Assembly (NCBI RefSeq): GCF_018687715.1
Contig: NC_056760.1
Coordinates: 8,345,501 to 8,409,500 of the forward strand
Direction of reading: 5' to 3'
Length of the DNA stretch: 64,000 nt
Origin: Carya illinoinensis
Lineage: Eukaryota > Streptophyta > Magnoliopsida > Fagales > Juglandaceae
Shown here: one piece after another, positions 22,927 through 34,809 of the stretch
Position numbering within the stretch: the stretch's first letter is position 1
How the letters are laid out: each line of letters begins with the position of its first letter
The notes under the pieces: generated by a model
What the model saw: the letters and a program-made list of their open reading frames with translations, nothing else
The model's database searches: none
Told to the model about the DNA's origin: nothing
Position numbers and translations under genes: made by a program

Positions 22927-24240
22927 ACTCATTGTTACTAAAATCTTCTAGAAAATCGTGTCATAATATTCTGATTAATTAATACATACCGTGGAGAATA
23001 ATTTAATAAATATTATGTTTCATTCAAAATCGTCAAATACTAATATCATATAATTAATTAAATACTAATAACATATTCTCTCTTTAAATTATAATTTATT
23101 AGAATAATTAGACTTTATGCAATCTGTTAAAACAAGTCGTGGAAATCTTAATTCATCAAACAAGTTAAATGTTTCTTAGCATTAACATAATTATTCAATT
23201 TTACAAGAAATCTCATAGATAATAATATTATTTAAATATTCTTAGCATGTTTTTTTTTTCAATTAATAACTTAGTAGAATAATTATATAAAAATATATTA
23301 AGTAAATAGTAGAATTTTGTTTATTAAAATAGACTTCATCAGATTTAAAGCGTTCAAAGTAAAATTAAACACTTACTATTTACTATTGAAATTTAACTAT
23401 AAAAATTTAATATTAGATAATATAATTTAAATGCTTAATTATTTTCTCTAAGAAAAAATAAAGTTTATGGATTAACATGAAGTAAAACTACACCCAACTT
23501 AAACTATCTAGTTCAGTCCAACTTAAAATGACATACAATTTTTTGAAATAAAACTAAACCCGTCATAAAATTAAGCTAGTCAAGTCCATCTTAAAAACAC
23601 AACTGAACTTAGGAATAGAACCAACTTAAAAGCAAAAGCCCGCGTGAAATAGAGTCCAACCCATGGTTAAAGGGCATCCTAGTGAATCTATATACACTAT
23701 TCGGGGAGACCAAAAATAAAAAGACAATCTAATGTGTTTGAGACTAATCCAGGAAATCACTAAAGAAGGAGGTTGTGTGATGGTGTCTGTGATTCACTGA
23801 GGGAAGAAGACGTGCAGCAGCACAACGACAGATTTGGGAGGCCAAATGTGATCAACAGCGAGGAAAGCTTCAGGGTGGCACGAGGGTAACAGGATGTGAT
23901 CTAGACGATAATTTCTGTGGCTGCCTAGATGGTTTCTAGCAAGATGGGGTGGATGCTCCAGGTTCACGCACATGGCTCTCTTTCAGTATTCATGGCTCAT
24001 AGTGGTTGTGAAGCCATTCTAAGGCTAGGGTTGAGGGAGATGCCTTCACGTGGCTGTGGTGTGGAGGAGATGACATATGGTTGTGCTAGACATGGCTAAG
24101 ACTTGCTACTCTATTTTTGGGTTGGTAAAACATAGGTCTTTCTTGGTGGTGTTAAGTTGTTTCATGCGGTAAAGAGCTTGGACGAAAAGGGCTAGCTTTG
24201 GATGATGTTGGTGGTTCATTCTGTGCGTTAGGTGGTGGTG
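22927..24240. other. AT-rich intergenic region between two elements
   Basis: The first 700 bp are very AT-rich with no recognised element. From about 23700 to 24240 the base composition is more balanced and resembles 31122-31560 on the far side of the copia element. The two may be halves of one older locus split by it. No gene is supported. Confidence 0.5.
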
Positions 24241-24245
24241 GAACT

Positions 24246-24647
24246 TCTTGACCGTTTCTCATGGAGACTGTTCGTAGGAACGAGTCTCAAGCTCCCCTTA
24301 ATTTTAGAAACTCTTGAAGTGGTCTACTCCAAGTCTTCATTACGTTTGTAGAACGTTGGAACTACCCCATAATAAACTGAAGTCGTGGGACACGTAGCCA
24401 CCAAAGCTTGATAGAAGCTTTGGCTATAAATACTTCAGTTTGGTTCCCAAACTCATTCAACTCAATCACCTTCAGTTTTACACCTTCTAAATAGAATGAG
24501 TAGAGTTTGAAAGTGCTAAAACAAGAAATAAACAATGAGAAAGTGTGAGTAAGCATCAATAGTTGGAGGTACGATTTCTTATGCATTTCAGTTTTCAGCT
24601 CTTATTAAGTGTTAATTCCGCATTTTTGAATTGTTATTATGCTTACA
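24246..24647 (+). repeat. Copia 5' LTR
   Basis: The LTR starts TCTTGACC, where the 3' copy has TATTGACT, which suggests an ancestral TG start. It ends GCTTACA. It aligns with 30714-31116 over its whole length, with a TATA-like CTATAAATA near 24422. Confidence 0.9.
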
Positions 24648-24649
24648 TT

Positions 24650-24661
24650 TGGTATTAGAGC
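24650..24661 (+). other. Primer-binding site (copia)
   Basis: TGGTATTAGAGC lies two bases after the 5' LTR and matches the 3' end of initiator tRNA-Met except at one position. It primes minus-strand cDNA. Confidence 0.85.
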
Positions 24662-24911
24662 ATGGTTTTATCTCTGTCTTGGTGTTTGTTCAGATGATCT
24701 GTTTGTATCTGTTTTGGCCTCTCTTTTTTTGAAAATTAAGTTTTGATTTTTGGTCAATTTTGATTCAAAACAACATTAAAATCATATGGAAACTATTTTT
24801 CTAAGCCTTTTGTGATTAGAAGCATAATTTTTTTTTTTGACATCAAAAACATGGTTTTTGAGTTGTGGCCTGCAATCGGATTTGTCCCGTTTGGAGGTTG
24901 AAGACAAGCTA

Positions 24912-25192
24912 AATGACACGTCGTTTCTAGTTTTGGAAAAAATGACATGTTGTTTATTTGGGCGGCCTTTCATTCCGTATAGAGCTAAAACACACGACGT
25001 TTTCAGTTTTGGAAAAAACGATATTTCGATTAGTTGGGTCAGCATTCATTCCGTAAAGATAAAAACGACACGTCGTTTTCAGTTTTGGAAAAAATGACAT
25101 GTTGTTTATATGAGTCTTTAAACAAAACAAAACAAAAACAAAAAAAGAAAAATGACATTTTTCATTTTTTGAAAAACAACATATTGTTTATT
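24912..25192 (+). repeat. Imperfect repeats in the copia leader
   Basis: A unit of about 45 bp with ACACGTCGTTTTCAGTTTTGG and GACATGTTGTTTAT recurs at about 24912, 24988, 25065 and 25148, spaced about 77-83 bp. Non-coding. Confidence 0.75.
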
Positions 25193-25647
25193 TAGGTCTT
25201 TAAAAAAAAAAAAAAAGAAAGAAAGAAAGAAAGATGTAAAATGATATTTAGTTTTCAGGAAAGTGGGTTTTGGGCCCACGCCCTTTTTGCTTATAACTGT
25301 TGTACTTATAATATGTCTAACATGTTTATTTGGTTCGGTTTGGCCCATGCTATAAGTTTTGCTCAATTTTTTGCATGTAGTTTTTATTTGATTTAATTAT
25401 GTGCGATTTGGATAATTGTTGTACAAATTTATTAATTATGCTCATATTTAGTTTGCATAAATCGATTATTTCTGCTCTAAATTAATACATGCAATTTTTG
25501 AAAGAGTATATATATAGTCAAAAGCATGAAATTAAATGTTATGTGTAATATTATAGTTTTAATTATGCAATATTTATACTTAAATTGTGAGAATATTTTG
25601 TGCATAATAATAACATATTAGTATTAGTTAAAATTATTTAATTCGTA

Positions 25648-26023
25648 ATTATTCTTATATTAAACTAGTCTTTATCGAATTTAATGTCCAGTGATCCATA
25701 AAATTTTAATTAATTAGAGAATAGCCACAACATCTTTTATTAAATAAAATTATATATTATGATTGATTAGGATCACATCAAGAATATTAGACATTAATTT
25801 TAATTAATTATACTTAATATAATAAATTTTAATTAATTTATTATTCTTATATTAAACTAGTCTTTATCGAATTTAATGTCCAGTGATCCATAAAATTTTA
25901 ATTAATTAGAGAATAGCCACAACATCTTTTATTAAATAAAATTATATATTATGATTGATTAGGATCACATCAAGAATATTAGACATTAATTTTAATTAAT
26001 TATACTTAATATAATAAATTTTA
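25648..26023 (+). repeat. 192-bp tandem duplication in the copia leader
   Basis: Sequence from 25648 is repeated from 25840. Read by eye, about 184 bp are identical between copies, starting ATTATTCTTATATTAAACTAG. No difference was seen, although the rest of the element is heavily mutated. Confidence 0.92.
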
Positions 26024-26399
26024 TCCCATATGAATTTTTATTATATTTATGTTATTAATTAGGATAAAATATCAAGTTATTCATAACTTACCCACAGGAA
26101 TTATGAATTAATTAAATAATTTGATAGTTTTATCATAAAGTTTAATCTAAGATAAAATATATATCAAATTATAATCATAATATACCCTTTAGAATTATGT
26201 AGTAAGTAAATAATTTGATAAAATTCTTTCATAAAGAATAATTGAATCTACTTGAATTAAAAATTTAGCCTACATGCATTTTTATGTCATTAGATTCAAT
26301 TTTTAAACATAATTTATATTGGTAAACCATGATATTTTATTTAGATCTCAGTTTTAATATAAGCATGTAATCTATAATTTGATGCAGTTGTACAACCTA

Positions 26400-27180
26400 T
26401 AAATTTCTCTGATATTCGTTATGATATCCTTGAATTTAAGGGAGATAACTATAAGGTCTAGAATGAGAGAGTTCTTCTTCATTTAGGATAGCCAGACATA
26501 GATTATGCTATTAGGAAAGACTAACCACCAGCACTCACTGATAACAGCATTACCGCGGACATCACGCTTTATGAACGATGAGAGCGATCTAATCGCATCA
26601 TCATGATATTCATTAAGACTAGAATTTATGCTCGTATTCGTGGTTCTATTGATCAGCATGAAAAGGTCCGAAACTTGCAGAAAGCCATTGATTATGAAAT
26701 TGTCACTTTAGACAAGGTACTAGCAAGCACCCTAATCATGAAGTTTTCATCTCTAAGGCTCACCAATATGGAAGGTGTGCGTGATCACATCATGTAAATG
26801 AGGGACAATCTGGCTCAATTGAAGAAACTCAATGTTGAAATGTCGAAGTCCTTCCTGGTGCACTACATCCTAAACACCCTTCTGCACCAATATGCACCCT
26901 TCAAAATCTTATATAACACACATAAGGATAACTCTCAATTAATGAACTCATGACCATATGCATTCAAGAAGAAAGGAGACTGTTGATGGAATAGGGAGAA
27001 AGTGCAATGCTGGCAACGCGTGGAAATGCAAATCTTAAGCTAGTCAGAAAAGAAAAATATAAAATACCTCCCCAGGCTAGTATCAAGAAAGATTCCAAAT
27101 ATTTCTTTTGTAAAAAGAATGAACACATGAAGAATGAATGTGCCAAATTTTAGAAATGCCTTGCGAACAAAGGTAATATC
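26400..27180 (+). pseudogene. Copia Gag remnant
   Basis: DILEFKGDNYK, KVLASTLIMKFSSLRL and QLKKLNVEMSKSFLVHYIL are the Gag (UBN2/retrotran_gag) core of copia elements. The zinc knuckle near 27100-27150 reads YFFCKKNEHMKNEC, lacking the first Cys. Stops and a frameshift interrupt it, for example in the early WNERV region and after DHIM. Confidence 0.82.
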
Positions 27181-27561
27181 AATATTAACACACGGTGGAT
27201 TGATTCTGAATCAACAATCCACATTTCGAATTCTTTGTAAGGTTTGCAAAACCTAAGAAAGCCAATGGAAAGTGAGCAAAACATCTTATCAGGAAACAAG
27301 ATGGGCTCGCATGTGGAAGCTATAAGAATTTGTTATTTAATTTTAAATAGTGGTTTTGTTTTAAAGTTATAAAAGATATTTTATGTTCTAAGTTTTTCTA
27401 GAAACGTGATTTTAGTTTCAAGGTTTGTACCTTTTTAATATTCCTTTAACTTTTCAAATTCATTTTTCAGTTTATTTTATAAATCTGATTGTGTTGGGAA
27501 TGAAACTTTGTCTGATGGTCTTTACTACATTAATTTATAAAACAATGCCACTCATAATTTA

Positions 27562-28552
27562 ATGCATGTTCACACTAGCGCTAAAAGATGTGTTATTAAT
27601 GAGGATTCATCTAAATTATGGCACCAGAAATTAGGTCATATCTCTATAGAAAGAATTAAAAGATTAGTAAACGAATGGGTACTAAATATTCTGAATTTTA
27701 TTATTTTGAGACTTGTGGACTACATAAAGGGAAAGCAGACAAACAAATCAAAGAAATGTGCCAACAGGAGTTCGGACATATTAGAAATTATACATACTGA
27801 TATATGTAGTCCAAACATGAACTCACATGGTTAGAAATACTTCATCTCTTTTATAAATAATTACTCATAATATATATATCTCTACATGCTTTATAACAAG
27901 AACGGAGCATTAAATGCCTTTAAGATCTTTAAGGCTAAAGTAGAGAAACAATGCGATGAGCAAATTAAGATCGTGAGATCAGAAAAAGGTGGAGAATATT
28001 ATAGTAGATACACAGAGGATAGACAAGCACATGGGCCATTCGTAAAGTTTCTTTAAGAGTACGAGATTATTGCTCGATATACCATACCTGGTTCACAAGA
28101 TCAAAATGGTGTAGCAGAAAGAAAAAATTGAGCATTATTAGACATGGTGTGTAGTACGTTTAGCTGTCCAATCTTTCTAAATTTTTGTGGGCTAAAACAC
28201 TTAAGATGACAGTGTATATATTAAACTAAGTTCCAACCAAAGCTGTTGCTAAAACACTATTTAAATTATGGAAATGTTGGAAACCGAGTTTGTGACATAT
28301 GCGCCTTTAGGATGCCCGTCTAAAGTGATAATTTATAATCCACAAGAGAAGAAACTGGACCCAATAACTATTAATGGGTATTTCATTAGATATGCTGAAA
28401 GGTTTAAAGGTTACAGATTCTATTATTCATCTCACAGCACTAGGATTGTGAAATCACAATCAAGAAATGTAAAGTTTCTTAAAAATGACTTGATTAGTGG
28501 GAGCGATCAAATTAGGCACATAGTTTCTGAGAATGATCATTCAGAATCTTAA
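27562..28552 (+). pseudogene. Copia integrase remnant
   Basis: The pre-integrase block SSKLWHQKLGHISIERIKRL begins the region, followed by CIKGKQTNKSKK-like sequence and the first catalytic Asp in IHTDICSPN. The core continues in broken frames with SPGSQDQNGVAE-like reading near 28090-28120. The tail at 28268-28552 (PLGCPSKVIIYNPQEKKLDP) is the family's integrase end. Several stops are present, so no enzyme would be made. Confidence 0.82.
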
Positions 28553-28869
28553 CCTTTCACCTCAAGTGATAGATTGGTTACTATTTACAACACTTCAAAA
28601 GTTCAAACTGGTGTTGAACAACCAATCATTGAAGTCCCACAAGCTGCTAACAACATTCCAGTAGATTAGGTAGTTCAAGAGTTGCTAAGAACTTTTAAAT
28701 AATGAGTTGAACCACATACTTCTCAGGAAGATGATGGTACAACATTAAGAGGATCTATTAGACCAAAGAGATCAGCAATTCTTGATGATTATGTTGTGTA
28801 TCTACCAGAATCTAACTACAACATTGGAGCCGAAAATGATCCCGAATCATTTTCACAAGCCATGGGTTG

Positions 28870-30370
28870 CAAAAAATTAGAATTATAGTATAACGCCATA
28901 AAGGAATAGATGAATTCTATAAAGAGTAACGGAGTTTGGGATCTTGTTGAGCTGCCTAATGGTGTAAAAATCATTGAATGTACAAAAAAAAAAACTCAAT
29001 GGGCAACATTGAGAGATACAAGGCAAGACTCATTACTAAGGGATTCACTCAAAAAGAAGGAATCAATTAAACAAAGACTTTCTCTCTTGTATCTAAGAAA
29101 GATTTCTTGAGCGTTATTTTGGCATTAATAGTCCATTTTGACTTGGAGTCATAACAAATGAATGCGAAAACGACATTTTTCAATAGAAATCTAGAGGATG
29201 AGATTTACACGAAACAACCTGAAAGATTCCTCTCTAGTGATGGTGAGCAATTGGTTTGCAAGCTCAAGAAATCTATATACGGTTTAAAACAAGCATCACG
29301 CCAATGATATTTTAAATTTCATAATGCAATTTCTTCATTCGGTTTTGTAAAAAACGTTATCTATCAATGTATATATCAGAAAGTCCGTAGGAGTAAAATT
29401 TGTTTTCTTGGTTTATATATAGATGACATTTTGCTAGCAACCAATGATAAGGGTTTGCTACATGAGGTGAAATAATTCCTCTCCAAAAATTTTGATAAGA
29501 AGGATATAAGTGAGGCATCTTATGTCATTAGCATTAAGATTCGTAGAGACAGATTTCGAGGTAGCTTGTGTCTGTCTCAAGAAACCTATATTAATAAAGT
29601 TTTAGAGAGATCTCGTATGAAGAATTGTTCACTACGTGTAGTCCCCATTGTAAAGAGTGATAGGTTCAATTTGAGGTAATGCCCAAAGAATGACCTTGAA
29701 AGGAAACAAATGAAGAACATTCAATATGCTTATGTTGTCAGAAGCCTAATATATGCTTAGGTATGCACAAGACCTGACATTGCATTTGCTATAGGAATGT
29801 TGGGACAATATCAGAGTGATCCAGGTTTAGACCACTGAAGAGCTGCAAAAAAAGTAATGAGGTACCTTCAAGGAACCAAAGACCTCATGTTTATGTATAG
29901 ACGAACGGACAATCTGTAAGTAATTGGCTACTCAGATTCTGACTTTGCTATCTGTATTGATTCATGCAAATCAATTTTAGGATATATTTTTTTTTATGGT
30001 TGGTGGAGTTGTATCATGGAGGAGTGCCAAGAAGACTTTGACTCTCACTTTCACTATGGAAGCCGAGTTCATCTCTTGTGTTGAGACTATTTCACATGGT
30101 GTATGGTTTAAGAGTTTCATTTCCGAGTTTAGAATTACGGATTCTATTTCTAAGCCTTTGAGACTGTATTGCAACAATTTTAGCTGCTGTTTTTATGGCT
30201 AAGAACAACAAAAGTGAGAGTCAAAGTAAACACATCGACATTTAGTATTTAGCCATAAGGGAATGTGTTAAAAAAAATGGTCATTGAGCACATCAATACT
30301 AAGCTAATGGTCGCTGATCCTTTGACTAAAGGTATGCCACCTTTGAAATTCAAGGATCATGTAGCAAATA
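28870..30370 (+). pseudogene. Copia reverse transcriptase and RNase H remnant
   Basis: The region starts AMNSIKSNGVWDLVELPNGVK and holds YGLKQASR, the YIDDILLATND block near 29420-29450 and, at the end, TMEAEFISCVETI from RNase H. It is broken by frequent stops and frameshifts. The protein would copy element RNA into DNA. Confidence 0.82.
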
Positions 30371-30713
30371 CGGGACTTAGTTCCATTATGTAATTTTTCA
30401 TTGTATTGACAATGTTATTTTAATGAAATTCTTAATTATTCTAATGTTTTTCTCATATTGATGTGCACCTTAATTTAATTTTGAGAAAATTATCTGTATT
30501 GAATCAAGAATAAATATAGGGTTTATTCATTAAGAAATTGTTGCCACATAAATTATAATATTTAAGAAATAAATACATAGTAATACATGAAATGTAATAC
30601 AATACTTGTCATTAGAGGACTTATCATCATGATTCATATACTTATTACTTAATACAGATTCTCGATAGGTTTAAGATGAGACATTGGATTAGAAGTGTGG
30701 AACAAGTGGAGAC

Positions 30714-31116
30714 TATTGACTGTTTCTCTCGGAGACCGTTCGTAGGAACGAGTCTCAAGCTCCCCTTGATTTTAGGAGCTCTTAAAGTGGTCCACTCCAA
30801 GTTTTCATCACGTTCGTAGAATGTTGGAACTGCCCCATGATAAACTGAAGTCGTGGGACACGTAGCCACCAAATCTTGATGGAAGTTTTGGCTAGAAATA
30901 TTACAATTTGGTCCCCAAACTCATTCAACTCAATCCTCTTTAGTCTTACACCATCTAAATGGAGTGAGTAGAGTTTGGAAGTGCCAAAATGAGAAAGAAA
31001 TAGTGAGAAAGTGTGAGTAAGCATCAATGGCCAAAGGTACGATTTCTTATGCATTTCAGTTTTCGATTCTTATTAAGTGTTAATTCTGTATTTTTTGAAT
31101 CATTATTATGTTTATA
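30714..31116 (+). repeat. Copia 3' LTR
   Basis: It starts TATTGACTG after the polypurine tract AACAAGTGGAGAC and ends TTTATA, then GAACT, the target duplication. It aligns with the 5' LTR with scattered substitutions. Confidence 0.9.
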
Positions 31117-31121
31117 GAACT

Positions 31122-32340
31122 CCCTTTACAATGCTACCTGGTGAAGCGGTTGGCCATAGTTAACATGCCGCAAGGGTGCGAAGCCGTGTAATGTGGTCCT
31201 CTGTCGGCGTGGGGTTGCTATATGGTTTGTGTGATTGTCAATTAAGGTGTTGCCTTGGTTTCACAATGGATTGTTGTCGTGAGGGTAATCGGCATTATCT
31301 ACGACTAAGAAAGGAAGAAGGGTGGTGCATGCCTACGGCATTGGGTGATGGCTTGAGGCTGTAGTGATGTTGAGGTTGCCATGTACAGTGTCTCACGGTC
31401 TCTACATGACGTTGTTGCAGCTTGCTTCTCAGTTTAGATTGTGACTAGCATGGGGAGGTGCTGCATGATGGTTTAACAGAGGCTAAGGATTTGCTGTACA
31501 TGGAGAACGTGGGGAATTGAGATGTGGTAACCATAATATTTCTAGGTTGTAGATGATACGTAACACATCGAGGGTATTTATATACACGATTTTATGGGAA
31601 TTTACAAGTAGGGTTTTGGCTTTACAATGGTTTTGGGTCTAGCATTTGGCCCAATTCAAACTATCCAAATAATTTCTTACGTATTTCCATGTTTTATATG
31701 TCGTCTAGAATAGTCTAACTCATTCAATAAATATTAATTAAGCTTCAACCTAATTATCAAGTCCCAATAAAAATTTCTATAATCCACGAAAATAACTGTT
31801 TGGCTCGTAGCCTATTCAAAATTATCCAATAAGGTGAAATTAGGATTTCCAATATGGCCCATCAATTGTAATATAGGCCCAATAAAATTATCCATATTTC
31901 GACCTTAGAATTATCGAGCCAGATCATTACAAAAATCTCCAATAAAATCAAGATTTTTGGATAGAAAGCTTCTAGAGACAGCCTACCTACCCAATCTTAG
32001 GAAAAAGAAAGTCGATGTTGAAGATGAGTCTTGGATCTGCAAAAATAGTCTGGAAGACCTTCAATATGCTTTAATTTAGCCCTTCCATTTGATATTTGTG
32101 GAACAAATATATTCCTGCTATGTTGAACATTGAGAAGGAAATGAACATAGTGAATATTGCATTGTTTGTACTAGAAAAGGGCAATATAAATGACTTGAAC
32201 ACTTTTTTCTTTATAGCTTGGAGGATTTTGGTTTAGGAGGAATAATATGGTAGTTGAAAAATTTGTATTGAACCTACAAATGTGATTGACTATGCACTGC
32301 GTCTGCAGAAAATTCACTAGGATCTGGAATCTTACCAAGT
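31122..32340. other. Intergenic, no gene seen
   Basis: The first 450 bp are balanced in base composition and may be the right half of a locus split by the copia element. The remainder is AT-rich with ATTAT-rich stretches. No coding frame has family features. Confidence 0.5.
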
Positions 32341-32344
32341 ACAA

Positions 32345-32805
32345 AATCAAATACCATAGCTACGTCAAACTGAATGTGGATGGAGGAATATTCTTTGATT
32401 AGCATAAGTTAGGTGTGGTTGCTATTATGAGATGTGACAAAAGCAATATAATGATGGCTACTAGCAAGGTAGAGAATGAAGTAACTGACCCATAAACAAT
32501 TAAGCTTCTAGCTATGTTTTGAGGCTTACAGTTATGCGCACACTTGAGTTTTTCTAAGTTAATTTTAGAAAGTGATTGTATGCTGATGATCAAGGAATTA
32601 CAAGAATGAGCAAAATTGTTTTAATCTCTAGGTAACCTGCTAAAAGAAACGAAGCATTTGCTGCAACCATTTGTTGAGTGTAAAATCCAACATGTACATA
32701 GGAAGAGAAATGAGATAGCACATAGGCTTACACGTTATACTTGAATGATGAGAATGTTGAAATGTGGTGATGATATCCTAATATTTGTTTCTTAAGCTAT
32801 TTGGC
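32345..32805 (+). pseudogene. LINE-type RNase H fragment (RVT_3)
   Basis: Translating the plus strand gives VKLNVDGGIFFD, LESDCMLMIKELQE and IQHVHRKRNEIAHRLTRY, in order and separated by stops. These are the Asp (NVDG), Asp (ESDC) and His/Asn (RNEIAH) blocks of the plant RNase H-like domain found at the end of LINE polyproteins and in related single genes. It is a broken relic; no reverse transcriptase is recognised upstream. Confidence 0.8.
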
Positions 32806-32862
32806 TTGACAAAAATAGGATGTAATGGTTTTTTTTAAACCATTAATGATATGGTCTTATTA

Positions 32863-32889
32863 TACTATATATATATATATATATATATA
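32863..32889. repeat. (TA)n microsatellite
   Basis: About 13 TA units. Confidence 0.9.
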
Positions 32890-33837
32890 AAGAAAAATAA
32901 CAAATTATATATTGATTAAGTGAAATTGTACAGTAGAAGACTTTATATGTAAAAATTTATATTTTGTTAATGGGAATATTTTAGAAATGAGAAATAAAGT
33001 AGCTCATTGCTATTGGCAAACTCTGATAGACTTCAGGTATTTTCTCTCGACTTCCAGAATCCTCTCTCTCACTTCGAAAAAAAAAACCTCCAGATTTGAT
33101 TTCGCCAGAGGAGGAGTTTTACTCCTTCTCACTCTGATTCCCTCATTTTTCATTTCTCTCTCACATTTCCTTATTTCTTAATTTATTTTTCTTTATTTAA
33201 AGTCGAAAAAGTCAAATTTATAGTTTTCTGCCAATTCTTGAGAGACCATGCACACAAGAAGACTTTCAGACCAAAAATCGTTTGAAGGATAGTGGCGATT
33301 TTGCAGAAATCACCTCGTGAGGTCCTCACGTGTCACCCCTTCCGATGGCTCTTCTACCCATATGTGCTGGATCACCGGAATCGCCACTACCAGATATTTT
33401 ATATCTAACTTTTGTGGCTGAAAAGAGACAAGCTTGTTGCCTTCACACCATGTCAAAGTCTATTAAAGTTTGTCCTAACTGTAATCCATTATTATTCGTT
33501 ATTATTTTCCTTGTTGTATAGTAAAAATAAAAAATAAGTTCATCTCTTGAACTACTGTATTCGTAAAGTTTGAGTTATCTATTTCTATAAAGAGAGAGAT
33601 TGAGTCTGGTGGAAGTATAATAGTGAAATTCCAAATAGTTGATATATGGATATCCCCGTATATATATAGTCATGAATATAATTTTTTTTATGATAAATAA
33701 ATGAATGATGATATTTTAAAATAAAAAATAAAAAAAAAAGAAGGTATTTTCCCTCGACTTTTTTGAATCAATACAGTACCCATTCTCCTATTTTGAGTTT
33801 TTGCCTCTTCAAAAAATAAATAAATAAATTTAAAATA
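32890..33837. other. Upstream region of the histone-fold gene
   Basis: AT-rich, with CTCTCTC-rich stretches near 33060-33170. There is no second gene I can support. The promoter of the TAF-like gene should lie at its right end. Confidence 0.5.
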
Positions 33838-33847
33838 AAACCCTAAA
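33838..33847 (+). promoter_or_regulatory. Telo-box-like motif upstream of histone-fold gene
   Basis: AAACCCTAAA lies 96 bp upstream of the start codon. Telo-boxes are often found near the start of plant genes for translation and growth. The role here is inferred. Confidence 0.5.
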
Positions 33848-33917
33848 TCCCCATCAATAAAACCGGACCCCAAAATCTCCATTGACAAAACCAGACTCCT
33901 AGGGCTTTTTGAGGATC

Positions 33918-33971
33918 ATGTTCGTCTCCTTCAACGATCACCATGAAATCAAAGCTCCGCAAGGAAGCTAA
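33918..33971 (+). other. Candidate uORF overlapping the TAF-like start
   Basis: An ATG at 33918 opens a 17-codon frame (MFVSFNDHHEIKAPQGS) ending TAA at 33969-33971. It overlaps the main start (33943) in another frame. Both ATGs have A at -3. It matters only if transcription begins upstream of 33918. Confidence 0.45.
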
Positions 33972-34809
33972 AACCCAATCATCGACGGCAACGACGACGA
34001 CTACTTCAACCCCATCGGAGCTCTCGTTCGCCATAGCCAGAATCGCAGTCTCCCAGATCTGTCAGTCAGTGGGATTCAAAGCCACCCAACTCTCCGCCCT
34101 CGAGACGCTGACCCTCGTGGCCACCAAGTACCTCCAGGCCATAGCCGGGTCCGCCACCTCCTTCACCAACTCCTCCAACCGCACCCAATCCAACCTCCTC
34201 GACCTCACCAACGCCCTCCACGAAGTCGTTTCACTCCACAGCGGCGGCTTATCCGGAGGCTCGATACTCCACAGACCCACTTCCACTCTCCTGTCCACCT
34301 CAGGGGTCCTAAAGGACCTCGCCAATTTTGTCTACTTCCACGACGAAATCCCATTCGCCAAGCCGATTCCCCGGCCGGACCGTACTAGTTCCTCCGGGAA
34401 CTCGAGTCCCGGGACTAAAAAGTTAGATTGTACCCGCGGCTCGCATGTGCCAAAATGGCTGCCCGGATTTCCGAATGGGAACAATGGGGTTGATGAGATT
34501 TACCTCGGGAAGGGAAAGAGAAAGAACGGGGAGAGCTTGTGGGAGGAATCGGTTCTAGTGGGGAGTGATTTGGGGAGGAAGAATTGGAATGAAAATGGTC
34601 GAAAAAGGGTAGCAGGGGAGGGGAAAGTGGAAACGGGGAGAGGGAAGGTGAGGTTTAAGATGGGTTCAATGAGTGGGGTTTGTAGACTAGAAAACAATAA
34701 GAACAATTTGAATGACAGAAGTAATGGGATTGATAAGGAAGAGAAGATCCTCGTGTACAAGAGAAGAAGAAGAAGAAGGGATGATGGTGGGCGCTTAATC
34801 AATTTGTGA
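33943..34809 (+). CDS. Histone-fold (Bromo_TP) TAF8/TAF3-like protein
   Basis: A single-exon gene encoding 288 residues. Residues about 26-95 (from SELSFAIARIAVSQICQS through ATQLSALETLTLVATKYLQ to LTNALHEV) form a histone fold of the bromodomain-associated type, used by TFIID subunits TAF3 and TAF8 to pair with another TAF. A TAF8-like SHVPKWLPGFPN block lies near residue 166. The C-terminus is basic, with YKRRRRRRDDGG, a likely nuclear localisation signal. In Arabidopsis such proteins are annotated as bromodomain transcription factors although they lack a bromodomain. The coding region is GC-rich at its start, unlike the AT-rich flanks. The start has A at -3. Whether it acts in TFIID is not shown by sequence alone. 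Confidence 0.85.
   Translation: MKSKLRKEAKTQSSTATTTTTSTPSELSFAIARIAVSQICQSVGFKATQLSALETLTLVATKYLQAIAGSATSFTNSSNRTQSNLLDLTNALHEVVSLHSGGLSGGSILHRPTSTLLSTSGVLKDLANFVYFHDEIPFAKPIPRPDRTSSSGNSSPGTKKLDCTRGSHVPKWLPGFPNGNNGVDEIYLGKGKRKNGESLWEESVLVGSDLGRKNWNENGRKRVAGEGKVETGRGKVRFKMGSMSGVCRLENNKNNLNDRSNGIDKEEKILVYKRRRRRRDDGGRLINL

Larger units (their letters stand above)
24246..31116 (+). mobile_element. Ty1/copia retrotransposon, full length but decayed
   Basis: The element is flanked by GAACT (24241-24245 and 31117-31121). LTRs are about 402 bp. The 5' LTR is followed after two bases by the primer-binding site TGGTATTAGAGC (24650-24661), one base from the usual tRNA-iMet match. A polypurine tract AACAAGTGGAGA precedes the 3' LTR. 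Gag, integrase, reverse transcriptase and RNase H remnants are in copia order (integrase before reverse transcriptase). Many stops and frameshifts make it inactive. Confidence 0.93.

Noticed and set aside
22448..22951. Overlapping frames near the 5' LTR end
   Set aside because: Same low-complexity LTR repeat in several frames; no domain.
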